A stretch of DNA of 64,000 nucleotides from Micrococcus cohnii (GCF_014205175.1 NZ_JACHNA010000001.1:2211596-2275595), one strand, 5' to 3'; counted from the stretch's first letter, positions 49,155 to 59,283 are shown. Made by a program: numbers and translations. The notes: a model not told the origin generated them from the sequence alone.

Positions 49155-50020
49155 TCGGCAGAGCTCCCCGCGCCTGGGGCGACCGCGGACCAGGCCACCG
49201 AGAGCTCCCCGCGTCGCCACTGGTGGACGCGCCCGAGCACGGGCCAGCCGGCGTCCTTGAGTGACTGCGCCATCGCGATCCACCGCTGGCGCTTGCCGTA
49301 GGCGGCGAGCGGCCCGTGCAGGGCCCACGCCGAGTCCGCGGCCGAGAGGAACTCGTGCACGCGCTCGCCGGGCACATTGCGGTGGATGAGGGCCTTGGGC
49401 AGTCGTGCCGCGACGTCCGAGGGGTGGTCGACGTCGCCGAAGTGGACCGCGATCGTCAGGCTCACGGGGCCGCCGGCGTCCAGCTGCACCCAGGCGGCTC
49501 GGCGGCCGTTCTCCGAGCAGGTGCCCTCGACGACGACCCCGCCGGGTGCGAGACGGGAGCTCAGCATGGCCCAGACGGTGGCGACGTCCTCCTCCCGGTA
49601 CTGTCGCAGCACGTTGAACGCACGGATCACCGTGGGGGACCGTGGCGCGGGGACCTCGAACCCTCCCACGGCCCAGTCCAGGCCCGCTGCTGCGGGGGCG
49701 CTCTGACGGGCGTGGGCGACTCGCTCGGGATCGATCTCCAGGCCCAGGGTCTGGGCGCCGGGGGCGACCGAGCGGACCCGCGTGTGCAGTTCCACCGCCG
49801 TCGTCGGCCGCGCCCCGAAGCCCAGGTCGATCACCAGCGGGCAGGCCGCCGTTCCGTCGGGTCCCTCAGCCGCGCGCAGCCGTGGGCCGTGCACGTCGAG
49901 CAACCACCGGTCGACGCGCCGCATGCGGTGGGCCGCCGTGGTGCCCCGTGTGACGTGCCCCTGCGGGCCGCGGCGCCGCGCTGCGCGCGTGACGTCGAGG
50001 CGGCGGGCCTTCTGAACCAT
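49142..50020 (-). CDS. Class I SAM-dependent methyltransferase
   Basis: A 292-residue protein. The SAM site is [19 protein letters not shown], followed by an acidic [15 protein letters not shown] strand end. [13 protein letters not shown] and [16 protein letters not shown] mark later strands. The methyl acceptor is unknown. ATG 50020 lies 7 nt after TATCCT; a longer reading would cross the promoter. It is divergent from gpm. Confidence 0.82.
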   Translation of the reverse strand: MVQKARRLDVTRAARRRGPQGHVTRGTTAAHRMRRVDRWLLDVHGPRLRAAEGPDGTAACPLVIDLGFGARPTTAVELHTRVRSVAPGAQTLGLEIDPERVAHARQSAPAAAGLDWAVGGFEVPAPRSPTVIRAFNVLRQYREEDVATVWAMLSSRLAPGGVVVEGTCSENGRRAAWVQLDAGGPVSLTIAVHFGDVDHPSDVAARLPKALIHRNVPGERVHEFLSAADSAWALHGPLAAYGKRQRWIAMAQSLKDAGWPVLGRVHQWRRGELSVAWSAVAPGAGSSADQRR

Positions 50021-50027
50021 GAGCGTC

Positions 50028-50033
50028 AGGATA
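50028..50033 (-). promoter_or_regulatory. Candidate leaderless -10 element, methyltransferase gene
   Basis: TATCCT, spacer GACGCTC (7 nt), ATG 50020. Confidence 0.45.
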
Positions 50034-50071
50034 GGCGTGGCCGCGCCGGCGTTCGGGCGCCGGGCACGCCG

Positions 50072-50077
50072 TAGGAT
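50072..50077 (+). promoter_or_regulatory. Candidate -10 element, phosphoglycerate mutase gene
   Basis: TAGGAT, then GGAGACC (7 nt) and ATG 50085. GGAG is too close to the ATG for a normal ribosome site, so a leaderless start is likely. Confidence 0.45.
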
Positions 50078-50084
50078 GGAGACC

Positions 50085-50843
50085 ATGGCGAACACCACAT
50101 ACACCCTGGTCCTGCTCCGTCACGGTCAGAGCGAATGGAACGAGAAAAACCTGTTCACCGGCTGGGTGGACGTCCCGCTCACCGACAAGGGACGGGCGGA
50201 GGCCGCGCGCGGCGGCGAGCTCCTCAAGGACGAGGGCCTCGCGCCGGATGTGCTGCACACCTCTCTGCTCAAGCGCGCGATCACCACCGCGAACCTGGCC
50301 CTCGAGGCGGCTGACCGGCAGTGGATCCCGGTCAAGCGCAGCTGGCGTCTGAACGAGCGCCACTACGGTGCGCTGCAGGGCAAGGACAAGGCCGAGGTGA
50401 AGGCGGAGTTCGGCGAGGAACAGTTCATGGTCTGGCGGCGCTCCTTCGACACCCCGCCGCCGGCGCTCGAGGACTCCTCCGAGTTCTCCCAGGCCGGCGA
50501 GGAGCGCTACGCGGACCTGGGCGAGCAGGCGCCGCGCACCGAGGCGCTCAAGAACGTCATCGACCGTCTGCTGCCGTACTGGGAGGAGTCGATCGTCCCG
50601 GACCTGAAGGCCGGCAAGACGGTCATGGTCGCCGCGCACGGCAACTCGCTGCGCGCCCTGGTCAAGCATCTCGACGGCATCTCCGACGAGCAGATCGCCG
50701 GTCTGAACATCCCGACGGGCATCCCGCTGGTCTACGAGCTCGACGAGGACTTCACCCCGGTCACCCCGGGCGGCCGGTATCTGGACCCGGAGGCCGCCGC
50801 GGCCGGCGCTGCCGCCGTCGCGGCCCAGGGCAACGCGCGCTGA
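50085..50843 (+). CDS. gpmA: 2,3-bisphosphoglycerate-dependent phosphoglycerate mutase
   Basis: A 252-residue glycolytic enzyme interconverting 3- and 2-phosphoglycerate. [20 protein letters not shown] holds the phospho-His. Other signatures are [25 protein letters not shown] and [20 protein letters not shown] with the second His. The tail is Ala-rich. It stands near senX3-regX3, as gpm1 does in mycobacteria, but here a divergent phoU lies between them. Confidence 0.96.
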   Translation: MANTTYTLVLLRHGQSEWNEKNLFTGWVDVPLTDKGRAEAARGGELLKDEGLAPDVLHTSLLKRAITTANLALEAADRQWIPVKRSWRLNERHYGALQGKDKAEVKAEFGEEQFMVWRRSFDTPPPALEDSSEFSQAGEERYADLGEQAPRTEALKNVIDRLLPYWEESIVPDLKAGKTVMVAAHGNSLRALVKHLDGISDEQIAGLNIPTGIPLVYELDEDFTPVTPGGRYLDPEAAAAGAAAVAAQGNAR

Positions 50844-50857
50844 CGTTCACATCCGTG

Positions 50858-50895
50858 ACGACGGGCCGTCCTCGTGCGCGAGGACGGCCCGTCGT
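50858..50895. terminator. Bidirectional terminator between gpmA and phoU
   Basis: A perfect 17-bp stem ACGACGGGCCGTCCTCG / CGAGGACGGCCCGTCGT with TGCG loop, followed on the plus strand by TGTGG. Confidence 0.85.
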
Positions 50896-50961
50896 TGTGG
50901 ATGACCGACGCCGTTGTGCCGCGAGGGGCGCGGCGTGCGGCGGATCCGTCCGAGGCGCGGC

Positions 50962-51621
50962 TCAGGGTTCCTTCGAGTGCGAGGCCCATTCGCCGGTGAC
51001 GAGGTACCGCACCTTGCTGCTCACGGACAGCGCGTGGTCCGTGAAGCGCTCCAGGTACCGGGAGGCGAGCGTGATGTCGGTCGTGGTGGGGCCGGCCTCG
51101 CCCCACCCCTGGTCGGCGATGGCGCGGAACACCGAGAGGTGGTGCTCGTTGACGAGCCGGTTCACCTCGTCGATGCGGTCGGCATGGGACAGATTATGGC
51201 TCTCAAGCAGCAGCACCACGTGCGCGGCCGCCTCGACGGCGTCGGCGCTCATCGCGGCGAAGATCGGCTGCACCGAGGCCGGCACGACCTGTTCGGGGTA
51301 CCGCAGCCGGGTCAGCTGAGCGATGTGCCGGGCGAGGTCCCCCATCCGCTCAAGCGAGGAGCTCATCCGCAAGGTCGCGACGACGGTGCGCAGATCCGAG
51401 GCCATCGGGGACTGCAGGGCCAGCAGCTGGATGGCCTGCTCGTCGAGTTGCTCCTGGAGCTGGTCGATGCGGGCGTCCTCCGAGATGACCTGTTCGGCTC
51501 GGTGCACGTCGGCCGTGCGCAGCGCCTGACGAGCATCGTCCATGGCCCGATGCACGAGCTCGGCGAGATCGACCAGGTCGCGACCTAGGCGACTCAGGTC
51601 GGCTTGGAACTGCTCGCGCAT
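50962..51621 (-). CDS. phoU: Phosphate signalling protein PhoU
   Basis: A 219-residue all-helical protein formed of two PhoU repeats. MREQFQADLSRLGRDLVDLAELV starts the first; ASDLRTVVATLRMSSSLERMGDLARHIA carries the E/DxxxD metal motif. DITLASRYLERFTDHALSVSSKV is the equivalent in the second. PhoU links the Pst transporter with the phosphate histidine kinase and represses it at high phosphate. GGAGG lies 9 nt upstream of ATG 51621. It is divergent from senX3-regX3 with a PHO-box-like repeat between them. Confidence 0.95.
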   Translation of the reverse strand: MREQFQADLSRLGRDLVDLAELVHRAMDDARQALRTADVHRAEQVISEDARIDQLQEQLDEQAIQLLALQSPMASDLRTVVATLRMSSSLERMGDLARHIAQLTRLRYPEQVVPASVQPIFAAMSADAVEAAAHVVLLLESHNLSHADRIDEVNRLVNEHHLSVFRAIADQGWGEAGPTTTDITLASRYLERFTDHALSVSSKVRYLVTGEWASHSKEP

Positions 51622-51687
51622 GCGATAAGACCTCCGGTCCTCGTTGACCTGGGATTTCCCGGGCAAGCTATCACTATCGCCGGTGCA

Positions 51688-51710
51688 GGTGAACGCCGTC
51701 TGAACGTCGG
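51688..51710 (-). promoter_or_regulatory. Candidate PHO box (RegX3 site) between phoU and senX3
   Basis: On the minus strand two consecutive 11-nt units, GTTCAGACGGC and GTTCACCTGCA, each begin with GTTCA; the second carries the full GTTCACC. This matches the direct-repeat unit known for actinobacterial PhoP/RegX3 binding. It lies 67 nt before phoU and 66 nt before senX3. Confidence 0.55.
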
Positions 51711-51762
51711 AGCACGAGGGGGAGAAACGTTCGAGCGGACGGGACGGGGTGCGGTCAGCGAT

Positions 51763-51768
51763 TACTGT
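51763..51768 (+). promoter_or_regulatory. Candidate leaderless -10 element, senX3-regX3
   Basis: TACTGT, spacer AGGGGCC (7 nt), GTG 51776. The PHO-box-like repeat is about 55 nt upstream of it. Confidence 0.5.
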
Positions 51769-51775
51769 AGGGGCC

Positions 51776-53014
51776 GTGGATCCCGTGTTGTTCGGCCTGC
51801 TGTGTGCGGCCTTCGGCCTCGTCGTGGGCGTCGGCTCGATGCTGGCCTTCCGCGCGTCCGAGCGCAGCCGCACGGTGGACATGACGATCGACGAGCCCAC
51901 TCTGCCCTCCGGCGCCTCCGAGGTGCTGTCCGTGATCGGCCGTGCCTACGCGGTCGTCGACGCGGTCGACGGCGTCGTGAAGGCGAACCCCTCGGCCTAT
52001 GCGATGGGCCTGGTCCGCGGCTACACGCTCGTGCATGCCGAGGTGCGTGAGCTGACCGCCCGCGTGCGCGCCGAGGGCGTCACCATGGAGCGGCGCCACG
52101 AGCTGCAGCGCGGCCCGCTCGGGCAGGGAGCGATCGTCGTGGGTCTGCGTGTGGCGCCGCTGGACGACGAGTACATCCTGATCCTGGCCGACGACCGCAC
52201 CGAGATCACCCGGACCGAGGCGATGCGTCACGACTTCGTCGTCAATGTGTCCCATGAGCTGAAGACTCCGGTCGGCGCGATCTCGCTGCTCTCGGAGACG
52301 ATCGACGACGCGGCCGAGGACGAGGACGCCGTGCGACGCTTCGCCGGACGCCTGAAGGTCGAATCGGTGCGCCTGTCAGCGCTGGTCCAGGACATCATCG
52401 AGCTCTCCCGGCTCCAGTCCAAGGACGTCGTTCACGAGGGCGCCCCCGTCGATATGAACCGTGTGGCCGCTGAGGCCGTGGATCGGGTGCGGCTGACGGC
52501 CGAGGCCCGGGGGATCACCGTGAAGCTGGGTGGTCACGTGGACCGGCCCGTGCACGGTGATGCCGATCAGCTGATGACGGCGGTGCGCAATCTCGTGGAC
52601 AACGCGGTGCGCTATTCGCCGGACAAGACGACGGTCGGCGTCGGGGTCAGCTCGGTCGACGGCCTGGCCCAGGTGACCGTGACGGACCAGGGCATCGGGA
52701 TTGGCGCGGACGAGCAGGACCGTGTGTTCGAGCGGTTCTACCGCGTCGACTCGGCCCGCTCTCGTCAGACCGGTGGCACCGGTCTGGGGCTGAGCATCGT
52801 CAAGCACGTGGTGGCGAACCACGGCGGCGAGGTGACCGTGTGGTCCCAGCCGGGCCGCGGATCCACGTTCACCATCCGCCTCCCGCTGTGGGAGGACGAG
52901 ACGGACCATCGGACCTCCGCCGACTCTCCCGGCGGCGACACCCCCACCCGACGTCCCGGCGCCGTGACGGCGGACCGTGGCACATCGGCCCAGCGGAAGG
53001 AGCACAGCACGTGA
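51776..53014 (+). CDS. senX3: Sensor histidine kinase SenX3
   Basis: A 412-residue kinase of the phosphate-starvation system. One clear membrane helix lies at residues 2-26 (VLFGLLCAAFGLVVGVGSML), followed by a PAS-like region (EVLSVIGRAYAVVDAVDGVVKAN). The H-box is HDFVVNVSHELKTPVGAISLL, with N-box AVRNLVDNAVRYSP, and G-boxes DQGIGIGADEQDRVFERFYRVD and TGGTGLGLSIVKHV. The GTG start at 51776 is set by the -10 hexamer and the complete membrane helix. The stop overlaps regX3 (GTGA). Confidence 0.94.
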   Translation: MDPVLFGLLCAAFGLVVGVGSMLAFRASERSRTVDMTIDEPTLPSGASEVLSVIGRAYAVVDAVDGVVKANPSAYAMGLVRGYTLVHAEVRELTARVRAEGVTMERRHELQRGPLGQGAIVVGLRVAPLDDEYILILADDRTEITRTEAMRHDFVVNVSHELKTPVGAISLLSETIDDAAEDEDAVRRFAGRLKVESVRLSALVQDIIELSRLQSKDVVHEGAPVDMNRVAAEAVDRVRLTAEARGITVKLGGHVDRPVHGDADQLMTAVRNLVDNAVRYSPDKTTVGVGVSSVDGLAQVTVTDQGIGIGADEQDRVFERFYRVDSARSRQTGGTGLGLSIVKHVVANHGGEVTVWSQPGRGSTFTIRLPLWEDETDHRTSADSPGGDTPTRRPGAVTADRGTSAQRKEHST

Positions 53015-53691
53015 CACGCATTCTGATCGTGGAGGACGAGGAGTCGTTCAGCGACCCGCTGTCCTACCTGCTCACGAAGGAGGGGTACGAGGTCTCCGTC
53101 GTCGAGGACGGTGGTGAGGCGCTCGAGCGGTTCGAGCGGGAAGGCGCCGATCTGGTGCTGCTCGATCTGATGCTGCCGGGCATGTCCGGCACCGAGGTGT
53201 GCCGACACATCCGGCAGAAGTCGAACGTGCCGGTCATCATGCTCACGGCGAAGGACTCGGAGATCGACAAGGTCGTGGGCCTGGAGATCGGCGCGGACGA
53301 CTACGTGACGAAGCCGTACTCCTCTCGGGAGCTCGTGGCCCGTGTGCGCGCCGTGCTGCGGCGCCAGGGCGAGCCGGAGGAGCTGGTGAGCACGACCGTC
53401 GCCGCCGGGCCGGTGCGCATGGACGTCGAGCGTCACGTGGTGTCGGTTGACGGCGAGCAGGTCTCGTTGCCGCTCAAGGAGTTCGAGCTGCTGGAGATGC
53501 TGCTGCGCAACTCCGGGCGCGTGCTCACGCGCGGGCAGCTGATCGACCGGGTCTGGGGCTCCGATTACGTGGGCGACACCAAGACGCTCGACGTGCACGT
53601 CAAGCGGCTGCGCTCGAAGATCGAGCCGGACCCCTCGTCGCCGCGCTACCTGGTGACGGTGCGCGGTCTGGGGTACAAGTTCGAGCCGTGA
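53011..53691 (+). CDS. regX3: Response regulator RegX3
   Basis: A 226-residue OmpR-family regulator. The receiver has [10 protein letters not shown], phospho-acceptor Asp in [13 protein letters not shown] and the conserved Lys in [11 protein letters not shown]. The C-terminal winged helix has [16 protein letters not shown] and [38 protein letters not shown] 53011 overlaps the senX3 stop, with GAAGG upstream. It is expected to activate phosphate-scavenging genes, including perhaps the SLH nuclease pair in this window. Confidence 0.95.
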   Translation: MTRILIVEDEESFSDPLSYLLTKEGYEVSVVEDGGEALERFEREGADLVLLDLMLPGMSGTEVCRHIRQKSNVPVIMLTAKDSEIDKVVGLEIGADDYVTKPYSSRELVARVRAVLRRQGEPEELVSTTVAAGPVRMDVERHVVSVDGEQVSLPLKEFELLEMLLRNSGRVLTRGQLIDRVWGSDYVGDTKTLDVHVKRLRSKIEPDPSSPRYLVTVRGLGYKFEP

Positions 53692-53734
53692 TCGAGATCC
53701 CGTCGGCGCGGGGCAGGTCCGACGGGAGCGGAGA

Positions 53735-53781
53735 CCGCGACGGCCGGTCGCCTTCGGGAGGAAGGCGGCCGGCCGTCGCGG
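53735..53781. terminator. Bidirectional terminator between regX3 and the lpqE-like gene
   Basis: A 21-bp stem (one G-T pair) with GGGAG loop: left arm begins CCGCGACGGCCGG, right arm ends CCGGCCGTCGCGG. Confidence 0.85.
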
Positions 53782-53824
53782 TGTGCGGGTCGCGGGCGGG
53801 GTCGCGCTCGCGACCCGACCGGGG

Positions 53825-54367
53825 TCAGTGACCCTCGGTGCCGTAGTGGTGGGTCTCCTCCTTGAGGTGACCCGTCCATTCCTTCTCATCGACCGTGCCC
53901 GGGGCGAGGTCCCGGTACTCCTCCTGGGTCGGGGAGAGTACGGGGACCTTGAGGTCGGTCTCGGTGGAGCCGGTCTTCAGGGTGCCGTCGATCATCGCGC
54001 CGGGGACCGCGCCGGTCGAGTCGAGGATGTGCTCCTCCTCCTCGAGGGAGACGGTCTCGCCGGCGGGGACCGTCACCTCGGCGGAGCCGCCGCTGAAGTC
54101 GAGGGTCACATCGGCCTCCTGCTGGGTGGCGTTGGAGACCGAGCCGATGACGCGGCCCTTCTCGTCCTCGCCGGTCGAGACCACGCCGACATTGCGCAGG
54201 CCGATGCCGTCGACGTCCTTCACGATGCCGTCGCTCGGGGAGTACTCGATGCCGGTGGCGATCGGGCTGACGGCGCTGCAGCCGGTCGCCGCGAGCAGGG
54301 CGACGGCGGCGACGGAGCCGGCGCCCAGACGGCGCAGGCGTGCGGACCGGGTGGAGGCGGTGTTCAC
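53825..54367 (-). CDS. LpqE-like lipoprotein
   Basis: A 180-residue lipoprotein with lipobox AATGCS. The mature domain is beta-rich ([54 protein letters not shown]), an Ig-like/copper-chaperone-like pattern. In mycobacteria lpqE lies divergently next to carD, as here, which supports the name. The function is poorly known. It ends in a His-rich tail (HHYGTEGH). The start is GTG 54367 with GAGGAG 6 nt upstream. Confidence 0.8.
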   Translation of the reverse strand: MNTASTRSARLRRLGAGSVAAVALLAATGCSAVSPIATGIEYSPSDGIVKDVDGIGLRNVGVVSTGEDEKGRVIGSVSNATQQEADVTLDFSGGSAEVTVPAGETVSLEEEEHILDSTGAVPGAMIDGTLKTGSTETDLKVPVLSPTQEEYRDLAPGTVDEKEWTGHLKEETHHYGTEGH

Positions 54368-54539
54368 GATGAGCTCCTCGAGAGAACGGTGCGACGGGCG
54401 CGCACGCGAGCGCGTGCGCATTTTCTCGTCACCAAGCCTATCCCACCGGCGGGGAGCGGGCCGTCCGTCGGGTCGGCCACGCACTATCACAGCGGCGCGC
54501 AGGCCGTGGCAACCGACACTCCGGATGACGCCCCCGTGG

Positions 54540-54545
54540 TAGAGT
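54540..54545 (+). promoter_or_regulatory. Candidate -10 element, carD
   Basis: TAGAGT, about 26 nt before ATG 54572. Unlike the leaderless genes, this allows a short leader carrying the AAAGGGG ribosome site. Confidence 0.4.
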
Positions 54546-54571
54546 GGAGTGTCACGAAAGGGGCCAATCAC

Positions 54572-55054
54572 ATGGTTTTTGAGGTCGGAGAGACCGTCGT
54601 TTACCCCCACCACGGAGCCGCGCGCATCGAGGAGATCAAGATGCGCACGGTCAAGGGCGAAGAGAAGATGTATCTCAAGCTCAAGGTGGCGCAGGGGGAC
54701 CTGACCATCGAGGTCCCCGCGGAGAACGTGGACCTGGTCGGCGTGCGGGACGTCGTCGACTCCGAGGGGCTCGAGCACGTGGTCGAGGTGCTGCAGGCAG
54801 AGCACGTCGAGGAGCCCACCAACTGGTCGCGCCGGTACAAGGCGAATCTGGAGAAGCTGGCCAGCGGCGACGTGAACAAGGTGGCCGAGGTCGTGCGTGA
54901 CCTGTGGCGCCGCGACCACGATCGCGGCCTGTCCGCCGGTGAGAAGCGCATGCTCGCGAAGGCCCGCCAGGTGCTGGTCTCGGAGCTCGCGCTCGCGAAG
55001 AAGGTCTCCGAGGAGGAGGCCGAGGGCATTCTGGACAAGACCCTCGAGGGCTGA
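54572..55054 (+). CDS. carD: CarD-family RNA polymerase-binding regulator
   Basis: A 160-residue global regulator that binds the RNA polymerase beta subunit and stabilises open complexes at rRNA and other promoters. It starts [22 protein letters not shown], the Tudor-like RNAP-interaction domain. The C-terminal helices contain [13 protein letters not shown] with the Trp that wedges into the promoter bubble. The downstream genes ispDF, cysS and rlmB keep the mycobacterial order. Confidence 0.96.
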   Translation: MVFEVGETVVYPHHGAARIEEIKMRTVKGEEKMYLKLKVAQGDLTIEVPAENVDLVGVRDVVDSEGLEHVVEVLQAEHVEEPTNWSRRYKANLEKLASGDVNKVAEVVRDLWRRDHDRGLSAGEKRMLAKARQVLVSELALAKKVSEEEAEGILDKTLEG

Positions 55055-55213
55055 CTCTCTCGCCCGTGCGCTTCGTTCGGCCCGCCCCGGTACGCTCCGC
55101 GGCGGGCCGAGGCGCGTCCGGGCCCGTGCTTCACCGCCCCTGGCGGCTGCACTGTTCTGACCGCCGGGGCGCTCGGCCGCGGCCTCATCATGTTCGAAGG
55201 AGCGAGCTCGCGC

Positions 55214-56620
55214 ATGCAGCACACCCCCTCGTCGATCGGCCCGGAGGCAGGGCCAGGTCGCGTTGTCGACGTCGTGCCGAGTTCGGCGGACCGCCCCGTG
55301 CGCACCGCGGTGCTGGTCGCAGCGGCCGGATCCGGCACCCGTCTCGGTGCGGGGAGGGCCAAGGCGCTGGTGCCGCTGGCCGATGGCCGCACCGTGCTGG
55401 AGCACTGCCTCGACTCTCTCGCGCAGGTCTCAGGCGTGGACGCCGTCGTGGTGCTTGTGCCGCCGGCGCCCGAGCCGCGCTCAGAGGCGGAGGCCGTCGT
55501 GGACAGGTGGGCGGCCCGGCACGGGCGGAATGCCGTGTGCGTGCCTGGCGGTGCCGAACGCGCGGACTCGATCCGCGCGGGGCTGACGGTCGCGTCGCAG
55601 CGCGTGGACGACGCCGGGGCCCAGGGGCGGACGCTGGTGCTCGTCCATGACGCCGCGCGGCCCTTCGCCCCGGCCGAGGTGTTCGCGCGGGTGCGCGATG
55701 CCCTGGCCGCCGGCGCAGCGGCCGTCGTTCCGGCTGTGGGCGTCACGGACACCGTCAAGCGCGTCGAGGACCGTGACGGCGCCGAGGTCGTCGCGGGGAC
55801 GCCGGATCGAACGAGCCTGCGCGCCGTGCAGACACCGCAAGGCTTCGACCTGGCCGCGTTGCTGGCCGCCCACGAGCATGTGCGTCGGGACCCGGCTCTC
55901 GACGCAGCGTCCCTCACCGACGACGCGATGGTCATGGAGGCAGCCGGGCACGACGTCGTTCTCGTGGCCGGCGCTCAGGCCGCCTTCAAGATCACCACGC
56001 CGCTGGATCTGTCCCTGGCGGCCACCCACCTGCAGGAGGACTGCGTGACCGACTCCCACCAGAGACCGTTCGACTCCGACTCGGCCCGGGCCCTGCCGTT
56101 GCCGCGCACCGGCGTGGGCGTCGACGTGCACGCGGTCGCAGATCCGGCGGCGGCCGGTACCGCGGAGCTGACGGACGAGCACCGCGCCGCCGTCGAGCGC
56201 GGCTGCTGGGTCGCGGGGCTACATTGGCCCGGCGAGCCGGCTCTGGCGGGGCACTCCGACGCCGACGTGGCCGCGCATGCCTGCTGCGACGCTCTGTTCA
56301 GCGCGGCCGGCATCGGCGACCTCGGTCAGCACTTCGGCACGAGCCGTCCCGAGTTCGCGGGCGCCTCGGGGGCGACGCTGCTGGCCGAGGCGGCGCGGCT
56401 CGTGCGCGAGGCCGGGTTCGAGATCGGCAACATCGCGGTGCAGGTCGTCGGTAACCGGCCCAAGATCGGCACCCGCCGGGCCGAGGCGCAGCGCGTCCTG
56501 GGCGAGGCCGCGGACGCCCCGGTCTCGGTGTCTGGCACGACCACCGACGGTCTCGGCCTGACCGGCCGCGGCGAGGGCGCCGCCGCGATCGCGACGGCCC
56601 TGGTGTGGCCGCGGCGTTGA
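55214..56620 (+). CDS. ispDF: Bifunctional IspD-IspF (MEP cytidylyltransferase / MEcPP synthase)
   Basis: A 468-residue fusion of two non-adjacent steps of the MEP isoprenoid pathway. IspD (about residues 25-255) has [39 protein letters not shown] and FKITTPLDL. IspF (about residues 290-465) has GVGVDVHAV and [21 protein letters not shown], giving the D-x-H and His metal ligands, and FGTSRPEF. The joint is a charged linker of about 30 residues. ATG 55214 has GGAG 11 nt upstream; ATG 55190 has no ribosome site. Confidence 0.94.
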   Translation: MQHTPSSIGPEAGPGRVVDVVPSSADRPVRTAVLVAAAGSGTRLGAGRAKALVPLADGRTVLEHCLDSLAQVSGVDAVVVLVPPAPEPRSEAEAVVDRWAARHGRNAVCVPGGAERADSIRAGLTVASQRVDDAGAQGRTLVLVHDAARPFAPAEVFARVRDALAAGAAAVVPAVGVTDTVKRVEDRDGAEVVAGTPDRTSLRAVQTPQGFDLAALLAAHEHVRRDPALDAASLTDDAMVMEAAGHDVVLVAGAQAAFKITTPLDLSLAATHLQEDCVTDSHQRPFDSDSARALPLPRTGVGVDVHAVADPAAAGTAELTDEHRAAVERGCWVAGLHWPGEPALAGHSDADVAAHACCDALFSAAGIGDLGQHFGTSRPEFAGASGATLLAEAARLVREAGFEIGNIAVQVVGNRPKIGTRRAEAQRVLGEAADAPVSVSGTTTDGLGLTGRGEGAAAIATALVWPRR

Positions 56621-56688
56621 GTCGCCCGGGCACATCACGGGCGCTCGGGCCGCATGACGTCCCGCGTCGTCGTCCGGCGGCGCACCGA

Positions 56689-56694
56689 TAGGAT
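56689..56694 (+). promoter_or_regulatory. Candidate -10 element, cysS
   Basis: TAGGAT with an 8-nt spacer (CGGAGACC) before GTG 56703. The spacer and hexamer are almost the same as at gpmA (50072). Confidence 0.4.
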
Positions 56695-56702
56695 CGGAGA
56701 CC

Positions 56703-58172
56703 GTGGCACAGCGTTTCTATGACACCCAGACCGCCCAGATCCGTGACTTCGTCCCTCTGCGGGAGGGGGAAGCCTCGGTGTACTACTGCGGCGCCACGGT
56801 GCAAGGCATGCCGCACGTCGGACATGTGCGCAGCGCGATCGTCTTCGACATCCTGATCCGCTGGCTCGAGGCGACCGGACTGAAGGTCACCTCGGTGCGC
56901 AACGTCACGGACATCGACGACAAGATCCTCGACCGCTCTGTCGCGTCGCAGGCCGAGGACTTCGCGGCCTCCGCGCTCTACCCTGCCGATGAACAGTGGT
57001 GGGCCCTGGCCTATCGCTTCGAGAAGGCATTCGACTCCGCCTACCTCTCCCTGGGTGTGCGCCGCCCCACCTACGAGCCGCGCGCGACCGGCCACATCAC
57101 GGAGATGTTCGCGCTGATCGAGCGCCTGATCGAGCGGGGCCACGCGTACCCGGCCACCGATGGCTCGGGGGACGTGTACTTCGACGTCCGCTCGTGGGAG
57201 CGCTACGGGGAGCTGACCCGCCAGCGGGTCGAGGACATGCAGGACGCCCCCGACGCGGACCCGCGCGGCAAGCGCGACCCCCGCGACTTCGCCCTGTGGA
57301 AGGGCGCCAAGCAGGGGGAACCGACGACGGCGTCGTGGGACTCCCCATGGGGCCGTGGCCGACCGGGCTGGCATCTGGAGTGCTCGGCCATGTCCACGAA
57401 GTACCTCGGCGCCGAGTTCGACATCCACGGCGGCGGCCTCGACCTGCGCTTCCCGCACCACGAGAACGAGCTCGCGCAGTCCACGGCGGCCGGCGACCCG
57501 TTCGCCCGCTTCTGGCTCCACAACGGCCTGGTCACCTACGAGGGCGAGAAGATGTCCAAGTCGGTCGGCAACACCATCTCTCCCGAGCAGATGCTCGGCA
57601 TGGCCCGACCGAAGGCCGTGCGCTACTTCCTGGGTCAGGCTCATTACCGCTCGCAGCTGGATTATCGTCCCGGGGCGCTCGACGAGGCCGCCGCCGCGGT
57701 CGAGCGTGTCGAGAGCTTCGTGGCTCGGGCGAGAGCGGCCCACGCAGAGCCCGAGACGCCGACCGAGACGCCGACCGGGCCGCTGGCCGACGCCGCGCCG
57801 GCGGCGTTCCGCGCGGCGATGGAGGACGACCTCGCCGTCCCCCAGGCGCTCGCCGTGCTCCACGAGACGGTCCGCGCGGGCAACTCGGCCCTGGCCGCCG
57901 GCGATGCCGAGACCGTGCGGGCACGCCTGAGCGAGGTGACGGCGATGACGCGGATCCTCGGCTTGGACGATGTGCCCGAGCCGAACACCGCGGGCACCGG
58001 CCCCGAGACCACCGCCCTCGACGCGCTCGTCCGTTCCCAGCTCGAGGCCCGCGCTCAGGCCCGCGCCGAGAAGGACTGGGCGAGCGCCGACCGCATTCGA
58101 GACGCTCTCGCCGCCGCCGGCATCGAGGTGTCCGACGGGTCCGACGGCGCGACGTGGAGCCTGCGCGGCTGA
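56703..58172 (+). CDS. cysS: Cysteinyl-tRNA synthetase
   Basis: A 489-residue class I synthetase. The HIGH motif is HVGH within [25 protein letters not shown] and the zinc ligands in WHLECSAMS and [16 protein letters not shown] are clear. The KMSKS loop is [10 protein letters not shown]. Its length matches CysS, and exceeds MshC (about 410 residues), the mycothiol ligase paralogue. The GTG start is supported by the -10 hexamer placed 8 nt before it. Confidence 0.95.
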   Translation: MAQRFYDTQTAQIRDFVPLREGEASVYYCGATVQGMPHVGHVRSAIVFDILIRWLEATGLKVTSVRNVTDIDDKILDRSVASQAEDFAASALYPADEQWWALAYRFEKAFDSAYLSLGVRRPTYEPRATGHITEMFALIERLIERGHAYPATDGSGDVYFDVRSWERYGELTRQRVEDMQDAPDADPRGKRDPRDFALWKGAKQGEPTTASWDSPWGRGRPGWHLECSAMSTKYLGAEFDIHGGGLDLRFPHHENELAQSTAAGDPFARFWLHNGLVTYEGEKMSKSVGNTISPEQMLGMARPKAVRYFLGQAHYRSQLDYRPGALDEAAAAVERVESFVARARAAHAEPETPTETPTGPLADAAPAAFRAAMEDDLAVPQALAVLHETVRAGNSALAAGDAETVRARLSEVTAMTRILGLDDVPEPNTAGTGPETTALDALVRSQLEARAQARAEKDWASADRIRDALAAAGIEVSDGSDGATWSLRG

Positions 58173-58204
58173 ACGGTGCCGTCGTGGGGCGGACCGGCGC
58201 GCCC

Positions 58205-58210
58205 TAGACT
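58205..58210 (+). promoter_or_regulatory. Candidate -10 element, rlmB
   Basis: TAGACT, giving a leader of about 50 nt before ATG 58270. The hexamer is identical to the one at 33311. Confidence 0.4.
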
Positions 58211-58269
58211 GGAGGGCGTTCCGCACCCGCCGGTGCGGTCGTCTCCGCAGTCTGATTGAGGTACCCGCC

Positions 58270-59283
58270 ATGTCCATCGCACCCCGCTCCGGCGGCAGCC
58301 GCAAGCCGAAGGGCAAGAAGGGCCCGCAGAAGGGCTCGGGCGGCCAGGGCCGCAAGGCCCTCCATGGCCGCGGCCCCACGCCCAAGGCCGAGGACCGCGT
58401 CTACCACAAGGCGCACCGCGCCAAGCAGCTGGCTGAGCGCTCCGCCGCGAAGCGCCCTGGCGGGGCGGCCCGTCCCGCGAGCCGCGCCGACCGTCGGGCG
58501 AAATCGATCGAGGAGACCGTCTCCGGCCGCAATCCGGTCGTCGAGGCGCTGCGCGCCGGCATTCCGGCGAAGTCCCTGCACGTCTCCGTCCGCGTCGAGA
58601 TGGACGACCGCGTCCGTGAGGCGCTGCGCCTGTGCGCCGAGCAGGGGGTCCCGGTGCTGGAGAACACCAAACCCGAGCTGGACCGCCTCTCGGGGGAGGC
58701 CGTCCACCAGGGGCTGGTCCTGCAGATCCCGCCCTACGAGTACGCCGACGCGGTGGAGACGGCGCGCGAGGCCCTCGAGAAGTGGGACAAGGCCTACATG
58801 CGCACCGCCCCGCTGCTGATCGCCCTCGACGGCATCACGGATCCGCGCAACCTCGGCGCCATCATTCGCTCCGGCTCGGCCTTCGACGCCGATGGGGTCA
58901 TCGTGCCCGCCCGCCGCTCGGTCGGCATGACGGCCACCGCGTGGCGCACGTCCGCGGGTGCGGCGGCCCGGGTCCCGGTGGCGCAGGCGGGCAACCTGAA
59001 CACGACGCTCGCCGAGCTGCACCGCATGGGGTACTTCGTGCTGGGCCTCGACGGCGGAGGCGATGTCTCCCTGCCCGGTCTCCCGCTGGCGACGGAGCCG
59101 CTCGTGCTGGTCGTCGGCGCCGAGGGCAAAGGTCTGTCTCGACTGGTGCGCGAGCACTGCCAGCAGATCGTGTCCATCCCGATCAGCTCCTCGATGGAGT
59201 CGCTCAACGCATCGATGGCCGTGGGAATCTCCCTGTATGAGATCGCGGTGCAGCGCGGGACGGGACGCGGCGCCGCCGAGTGA
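58270..59283 (+). CDS. rlmB: 23S rRNA 2'-O-methyltransferase RlmB (TrmH/SpoU family)
   Basis: A 337-residue SPOUT methyltransferase modifying G2251 of 23S rRNA by family analogy. The first 85 residues are a Lys/Arg/Gly-rich tail usual for actinobacterial members. A substrate-binding domain begins SGRNPVVEALRAGIP. The knot has LDGITDPRNLGAIIRSGSAF, VLVVGAEGKGLSRLV and SIPISSSMESLNASMAVGISLYE, the three TrmH motifs. ATG 58270 is preceded by GAGG. It follows cysS by 97 nt, as in many actinobacteria. Confidence 0.94.
   Translation: MSIAPRSGGSRKPKGKKGPQKGSGGQGRKALHGRGPTPKAEDRVYHKAHRAKQLAERSAAKRPGGAARPASRADRRAKSIEETVSGRNPVVEALRAGIPAKSLHVSVRVEMDDRVREALRLCAEQGVPVLENTKPELDRLSGEAVHQGLVLQIPPYEYADAVETAREALEKWDKAYMRTAPLLIALDGITDPRNLGAIIRSGSAFDADGVIVPARRSVGMTATAWRTSAGAAARVPVAQAGNLNTTLAELHRMGYFVLGLDGGGDVSLPGLPLATEPLVLVVGAEGKGLSRLVREHCQQIVSIPISSSMESLNASMAVGISLYEIAVQRGTGRGAAE

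Noticed and set aside
56703..58172. Assigning this gene as mshC (mycothiol ligase)
   Set aside because: The protein is 489 residues with a full C-terminal anticodon region, as in CysS. MshC is about 410 residues.
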